Source of the DNA: Sistotremastrum niveocremeum HHB9708
Lineage: Eukaryota; Basidiomycota; Agaricomycetes; Sistotremastrales; Sistotremastraceae
DNA: 64,000 bases
Reading direction: 5' to 3'
Assembly: GCA_001630475.1 (NCBI GenBank)
Contig: KV419412.1
Coordinates: 62,001-126,000 of the forward strand
Of the stretch, positions 58,836-64,000 are shown one piece after another. The position numbers and the translations under genes were made by a program. Each line of letters starts with the position of its first letter. The first letter of the stretch is position 1. The notes under the pieces were generated by a model, which saw only the letters and a list, made by a program, of their open reading frames with translations, did not search any database and was not told where the DNA came from.

Positions 58836-60379
58836 TTACGCCTTGGCAAGCTCCGCTAACTTGCCTCCTCTCGCTCTCAACTTCTCCTTCAGCTTCGCCT
58901 AGAAGACACGTCAGCACAACGAGGAAGACGACCGAAAGGAGGACGAACATTAACAGCATCCATATATACATCCGTGACCACCCAATGTTCCCTCTTCATC
59001 GCCTTCCCGTGAATGGCAAGCGCCAGATCCTTTGTCATGATCCCATCTTGATCAATGACCTCGACACAAGCACTCTCCAAGTCTCCCGTCCACTGCTCAA
59101 GCTCCTTGTTCCCATCCAATCTCGCCCGATGCGCAAGTCCACGTGTCCAAGCAAAGATACTCGCAACAGGATTCGTAGACGTCTCCTTGCCCTTCTGCCA
59201 TTCGCGATAATGTCTCGTAACCGTTCCATGAGCAGCTTCACTCTCGACCGTCTTTCCATCAGGCGTAACGAGTTCAGAAGTCATCATTCCCAGACTTCCG
59301 AATCCCTGCGCGAGAATATCGGACTGGACATCCCCATCGTAGTTCTTGCAGGCCCATACGAATCCTCCGGAGGATTTGATAGCTTGAGCGACCATGTCGT
59401 CGATGAGACGATGTTCGTAGTAGATCCCTTTGGCTTCGAATTCGGATTTGTATGTTGATTCGTAGAGACCGGCGAAGATGTCTTTGAATCGGCCGTCGTA
59501 TTTTTTGAGGATGGTGTTCTTCGTGCTGAGGAAGAGAGGGAGGGATTTCTGGAGGGCCATTTTGAAGGATGCGTGAGCGAAGCCTTCAATTGACTGTATG
59601 ACCTTGGGTAAGGATGATGTTCAAAAGAACGAATGAGAGCACATACCTCGTCGGTGTTGTACATGCTCATCGCTACACCTTTGCCCTTGAAGTCGTATAC
59701 GTTCATCACGACCTTCTCGCCCTCGGTCGGTGTATAGATCAATTGCAGCTTTCCAGGTCCAGGAGCAACAAAGTCGGTGGAGCGATACTGATCACCAAAC
59801 GCATGTCGTCCAATGACGATAGGCTTGATCCATCCAGGAACTGGTCTAGGGATCTTCTCAAGCACGATAGGCTCGCGGAAGACAGTTCCGTTCAAGATGT
59901 TACGGATCGTTCCATTAGGAGACCTCCACATTTGTTTCAGATCGAATTCGATGACTCGATCTTCGTCAGGGGTGATAGTTGCGCATTTAATGCCAACGTT
60001 ATATTTGAGAATGGCCTCAGCGCTGTCGATTGTGACCTGATCTTCGGTGGCATCACGATGTTCAAGTCCAAGATCAAAGTACTTAATGTCGAGTTTGAGA
60101 TAGGGAAGGACAAGCTATTGAATGCGAATGAGACGGAGGCCCGTGTGAGAGAGTTGCGGCGATGAGCAGAAGAGGGCGACGTACCTCTTCTCTGATCTTC
60201 TTCCATATAATCCTGGTCATCTCATCTCCATCCAATTCGACAACAGGGTTGGCCACCACGATTCTGTTATCAGTCGACACTGTCCAAATCAGCGTTAGCA
60301 CTGTTGACTTCAATTATCGTCAGAAAATTTATTACTCACTCCAGGCCCGCCGCATACCCGCCACGCCCAACTGCCTCAT
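58836..60379 (-). CDS. NADP-dependent isocitrate dehydrogenase
   Basis: Five exons: 60379-60340, 60279-60185, 60114-59647, 59593-58949 and 58898-58836; 436 residues, the usual length for the dimeric eukaryotic enzyme. It oxidises isocitrate to 2-oxoglutarate with NADP+ and Mg2+/Mn2+. Hallmarks: [55 protein letters not shown] (substrate loop with SPNGTIRN), [12 protein letters not shown], the signature [20 protein letters not shown], and [20 protein letters not shown]. Exon 1 adds [14 protein letters not shown], Arg-rich without acids, resembling a mitochondrial presequence. A downstream Met (before [11 protein letters not shown]) would make a cytosolic form, so dual targeting is possible. The C-terminus (LAELAKA) shows no clear peroxisomal signal. 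Confidence 0.95.
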
Positions 60380-60701
60380 CGGCCTCCTGAGAGACGCAAC
60401 ATTTGAGGAAATAATTGATCGTCTCATCGTCGTTCACGTCAGTAATGAGGGCAGGCTCAGGACAGCAAGGTGACGGTGAGCTGGCGATTAGAAGCGAACG
60501 CCCGTCGGCACTCGGCATTCGGCGTCCCGTTCTCCGGTGCTGTCATGGCCCTTGCTCCGAGGCTGGCAGATAATGTTTTCCTTGATAACTCTGTCAAGGC
60601 ATGCAAACGACGATGATGTGAGGAGGAAGGGACAAACTATCGGGGACGTTGGGGAAATATTGGCTGCCCCAAGATTTACCTTGAAGTTCGATCTAGAAGT
60701 T
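60380..60701. other. promoter region of isocitrate dehydrogenase
   Basis: About 320 bases upstream of the dehydrogenase. A short upstream ATG reading MLRLSGGR then stop (minus strand, near 60400) could be an upstream open frame if transcribed. No other gene. Confidence 0.4.
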
Positions 60702-60986
60702 TCATTCAGGGTTGTGATAGGGATCGTCTAAGCTAAATACCCGACAAAACTGGTACAGAGAACGTACTCTTTCATACAATAAAGTGAGTTCAGCATATCC
60801 CATTCGATTGGATACATCAATCCCAAAAGGTATGTTCTCTTCACAATGATTGCACGAGACGCCTTCGTGGTTCCAATTGCGCAATGAAAGGGTGCGCGTA
60901 CAGAGAGAAGAGTCGTATAGAAAGGGTAGGCTTTGGAGGCAATTTTCAGAGGCATCTCGCTGCCTCCAACCGAAGTCCATGGTCAA
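60702..60986 (-). pseudogene. degenerate Cys/His-module fragment
   Basis: A minus frame reads LRNWNHEGVSCNHCEENIPF, clearly the first half of the family module (compare SWNREGVSCRICGEDT in the adjacent gene). However, the segment that should give W-x2-H-K-x2-C reads LTLLYERVRSLYQ instead, so the His and last Cys ligands are missing. The upstream DPQC part is also distorted (YDSSLCTRTLSL). It lies just downstream of the stop of the intact three-module gene and is best read as a decayed extra module or remains of a tandem copy. A real exon of that gene, joined by an unseen splice, is less likely because the phase-2 frame closes. Confidence 0.55.
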
Positions 60987-61109
60987 TGTGTCGATGAATC
61001 AAAATCACGGCGTTCGGACCCTCTATGTATAGTACATGTATACAAAGCAAAGAATCGGCATACCACATAGCAGGCGAGCTGCAAATCTTTAGAGCATCAA
61101 GAGAACGTA

Positions 61110-63811
61110 CTATTCAGAACATAACAACTTGTGATTCTCCCACATATCCAGCCTCAAATTGTGATGAGCATTGTCGATAGGTGTATCCTCCCCACAAATC
61201 CGACAGGAGACACCTTCGCGATTCCAACTTTGGCACTGAGGGTCCAATTCCAGCCTAAGCATCCACAGAACGCCTCCCGTAGGGTTGTTTCTCGGCGGAC
61301 CAACATTTCTTTTCCTAAAATGCTTTGAAACATGGGAATATAAGATCTTCCTGATCGTAAAGTCAGCCTCTCGAAAATTTCATACCGCTTGTAGGACCAT
61401 CCGCTCAGAACGAGCCGAGACGTTCGACGATAGAGCAAATTAAGTCACTCACCCATCTAAGTTATTGTTTTGTATGTGATTCATCATGTTTTGCAGGCGT
61501 TGTTCGTGTTCGACGGGGCCATCAGGTGAGGCATTTCTGAGCATGTTCAATATGTAATAATCTGTAAAAATTAGGGAAACATACCTTTCCTGAGTACAAT
61601 GCGTTTTATGTTGCCGCCAAAGTGCCAGACGCGTTTGAGCCTTTCCCTTGGGAGGTATATCTATCTGGGCCTCGCAGAATTGGCAGACAACGATTTTCTT
61701 ATCCCATTGTCGACACTGCGAATCGTCTTCCAATTTATTCATCCAGATCATAATGGCACTCGTTTTGATCGAGATTCCTTTGGTGAAGTAGGTATATTCC
61801 ATATCAAAGGTCCTGTCAACACAAAAGTATTGAGCTTGAGCCGCTTGACAGGATATCGAATATATACGTCTGTTTTCCCAGCGGAACCTCTTGGCCGGTT
61901 TTCGCGCTGAAGGATGGGTATGAGTAGGCAGGAACTCGTGTAGTTGAACGACTGCCAAGCCTAGAGTCATAGTCAACAAGGGAAATTTTGGTGACCCAAT
62001 ACAGAAATACTGTACCTACATGACCTCGACATACTTCACACGCTAAGCGCCCACGGAGCGCCCACGGAGATGGACGATTTTCGACACTCTTAGCTCTCTC
62101 TTGCGCGAACACATCTATCGACACACTTTATAACTCTCGGAAACATAGTATACCATCGATTGTGAATATTTGAATATATATCGGTATTTGTATGTCGTGT
62201 TTTAAAAAACGTAACGCCGTAACGGCAGTATGTCGTGGTCGTGTAAGTACAGTAGTCTTCTCACATTTCTTTCTCGATTTCCGTGTCGCCATATTCACGA
62301 TCCGAGATGTATGAAGAATTGCCATCGTACGTCCCAGACGGTACAACGTCGCTGTGGCTCTTGTTGTAGCTGGGTTGAGTTATTTGATGGGGTCGGGATG
62401 ATTTCGTCCGAATGACGGTTGTGGGCCGGCCAAAACCCGCTCGCTCTACATTTGGCGATGTTCGAGGCAAAAAGTCATACTTTTGCCGGATTCTTGCATC
62501 TGGAGAAATGATTGCACAAGTGGTTGGGGCATCGCGCCGTTCGGCATCGGAGGTCGGATACACCGAGTCTACAGCGATTGGTTCATCGGAACTATTTTCT
62601 CTGATGGGTCTCTTCAGACCATTTGCCTCACTGATGAATGATAACTCACGACGAAGATGGGGAACGTTCATGCGCCACGGCGCTCGCACATCTGTCTTCC
62701 CTTCTACCTAACTCTCGTTCGTCTCCTTCAAGTTGCATCAATGATCCATCCCAATCATCACGCAGGGCCCTCGACACGGCACCGCTTCCCTTATGCTCAG
62801 CATCCGGGGCAAAATCGATGCGTCCACGAGCTTGAAGCTTGCTGAGACTAGCCGCTTTCACATCCGCCGGCGCGAGTTGGGGAGCTTGAGAAAGATACTC
62901 CCTGCGAAATTCGACGTCAGTTCATTAGCCACTGTCATAAAAACCGTAGTCTCACGTTTGCGAAACGCAGTTGTCAAGCTCTGACTCTCTCTGACTGCGA
63001 TAATTGAGAGAGCGAATCGCAGGTTGACTATCGGCACCATCTAAGTTCAGGATGAAACTAGCAATTGATCAACACCCATGCTTTAACCGATACCTCAGGT
63101 CGTACCTCAATCCTGTGCGCGGTCCCGAAGATGACGAATTCTTCGGGGATGATCTGGGCGATGGTGTACAGGATGATCGCCTTGCGTATTCCGCTACTCC
63201 ATCCTCATAATCAAGCCTGCATGATGATCTCGCCAGTCAACACTAAATAGTCTACACGGCAATAGTTGGCTTACCTCCTTAGACTCTCACTCACTATTGG
63301 TGGATCGGCTTGAGGAAGAGATGACTCTCTTGAGGCCGAAGACAATCGTAACGTGGGTTGAGGGCGGGCGTCGGTCACATGTGCCTGATCGCTCCTAATA
63401 TCTGTTTGTGTTGTGGATCCATCTTGCAACGAACTGATATTCGGAGTGGATGGCATGTCAGTGACAACGGCCGACGGTTGAGATGAACAAAGGAGGAAGA
63501 CTTACTTCTTTGAAATCGGAGCGATGGGCGAAGCTGGCGGCGACCATGCGTGGTGAATGTAGGCGTCGTTGACACTACGGTGTCAGGAAAGAACAGGTAT
63601 GTCAGCAGTATTGAGTGAGGCTCAAAGGGAGAAAGGCGCACTTTGCTCGTCCACAGACAGTTTTATGATTGTACCATGGTACAAGTCTCTCTTCCCCACT
63701 CCCCAGCACAATGCTGGCATGGCAGATGCGACATCGCGCTTCCTTTACTGAACAAGCCCGACATTGTGGATCTGAAGCAAGTGCGATATAAGAGTCCCAT
63801 TCTTTCTCCAT
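61110..63811 (-). CDS. three-copy Cys/His-module protein (family member 3)
   Basis: Eleven exons: 63811-63642, 63574-63506, 63433-63275, 63216-63106, 63057-62956, 62901-62650, 62600-62265, 61960-61868, 61812-61585, 61536-61453 and 61314-61110, giving 602 residues. All ten introns are phase 2. Modules: residues about 13-53 (DPQCRAC...ARCRICHASI...WYNHKTVC), exon 9 (DSQCRQW...VVCQFCEAQI...WRQHKTHC) and exon 11 (DPQCQSW...VSCRICGEDT...WENHKLLC, then SE-stop). The start MEKEWDSY is chosen by analogy with the 19.4-kb gene; an upstream in-frame ATG exists at 63901. Exon 3 is 159 nt in both genes. Intron 7 (62264-61961) is unusually long at 304 nt; if it is not real, the gene splits into two, the first ending EIEKEM. 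The linker is Ser/Pro/Asp-rich. Function unknown; probably zinc-binding. Confidence 0.78.
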
Positions 63812-64000
63812 TTTTTGCGAGAGATATTGGAGGGCCTGGGAGGACCTGTATGAGTGGTCTCGCCGAAAGAGAGGTGTCGGACTTCCCCGCTCGGTTATCA
63901 TAGCACGAGTACTCCATGCGCCCCGATTTTAGTGGCGGAAACATGAATCAATTTCATTATTTTTTATCGATTGTATCCGTACATCAACCTTTGGGTCACC
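63812..64000. other. promoter region at the right edge
   Basis: Upstream of the third module gene. An in-frame ATG at 63901 (MITERGSP) could extend it by 30 residues. An A/T-rich run occurs near 63955. No other gene is seen. Confidence 0.4.

Noticed and set aside
59614-60165. 183-codon plus frame opposite isocitrate dehydrogenase
   Set aside because: Antisense shadow of a strongly conserved enzyme exon.
62040-62075. Two tandem copies of GCGCCCACGGA-like sequence
   Set aside because: Only two units of 11 bp; too short to call a repeat element.
61961-62264. An extra exon with ACEVCRGH, which looks like the start of a module
   Set aside because: Its frame has no in-phase acceptor and donor pair and lacks the W-x2-H-K-x2-C half, so I treated the stretch as one long intron or a gap between genes.
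1-64000. CRISPR arrays, rRNA, transposons, retroelements or viral remains
   Set aside because: No regularly spaced repeats, no ribosomal core sequences and no transposase, integrase, reverse transcriptase or capsid-like peptides were recognised.

Overview
The window is nuclear DNA of a filamentous basidiomycete, most likely an Agaricomycete. This rests on the many 47-60 nt introns with GTRNGT donors and CTNAC/TNAY branch sites, an AA14-type copper oxygenase otherwise known from wood-decay fungi, and expanded BTB/POZ and 'GRFRxLxxGRAxxGKT' P-loop GTPase families, which are common in that class. I cannot name the genus. I rebuilt exons by eye from splice signals, reading phase and comparison between paralogs inside the window; there was no transcript evidence.

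Layout. 1-5.3 kb: the tail of one gene, then a 1,434-residue disordered protein (minus). 5.3-8.3 kb: no supported gene. 8.3-11.2 kb: two tandem BTB genes. 12.1-13.5 kb: two short charged hypothetical genes. 14.1-16.0 and 19.4-21.7 kb: two genes with three copies each of an unnamed Cys/His module, on either side of a disordered 681-residue protein (minus). 22.2 kb: a third BTB gene. 23.5-25.5 kb (minus) and 40.3-42.2 kb (plus): an inverted pair of P-loop GTPases with matching intron positions. Between them lie a tandem pair of TVP38/TMEM64 membrane proteins, a zinc-finger protein and about 7.6 kb without supportable genes. 42.9-45.0 kb: an MFS drug/polyamine-type transporter. 45.3-48.8 kb: two small nuclear-looking or disordered genes. 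49.4-54.8 kb: four more BTB genes. 56.1-58.4 kb: a secreted AA14 lytic polysaccharide monooxygenase. 58.8-60.4 kb: NADP-isocitrate dehydrogenase. 60.7-63.8 kb: a decayed module fragment and a third three-module Cys/His gene.

Broadly conserved housekeeping or metabolic genes (isocitrate dehydrogenase, MFS, TVP38, AA14) are interleaved with three dispersed, apparently lineage-expanded families: BTB (seven genes), the Cys/His-module family (three genes plus a fragment) and the GTPases (two genes). The Cys/His-module family is the best candidate for something undescribed. Its module is [D-x-Q-C]-x2-[W]-x4-[V]-x-C-x2-C-x(about 20)-W-x2-H-K-x2-C. Each intact member has one module at the N-terminus, a long Ser/Pro-rich linker and two more modules, and every intron placed in all three genes is phase 2. 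The BTB proteins share a second, possibly metal-binding, C-x2-C-x4-C-x-W motif in their C-terminal half. Both families could be DNA- or protein-binding adaptors, but that is inference. I saw no viral, LTR, LINE or DNA-transposon coding sequence.
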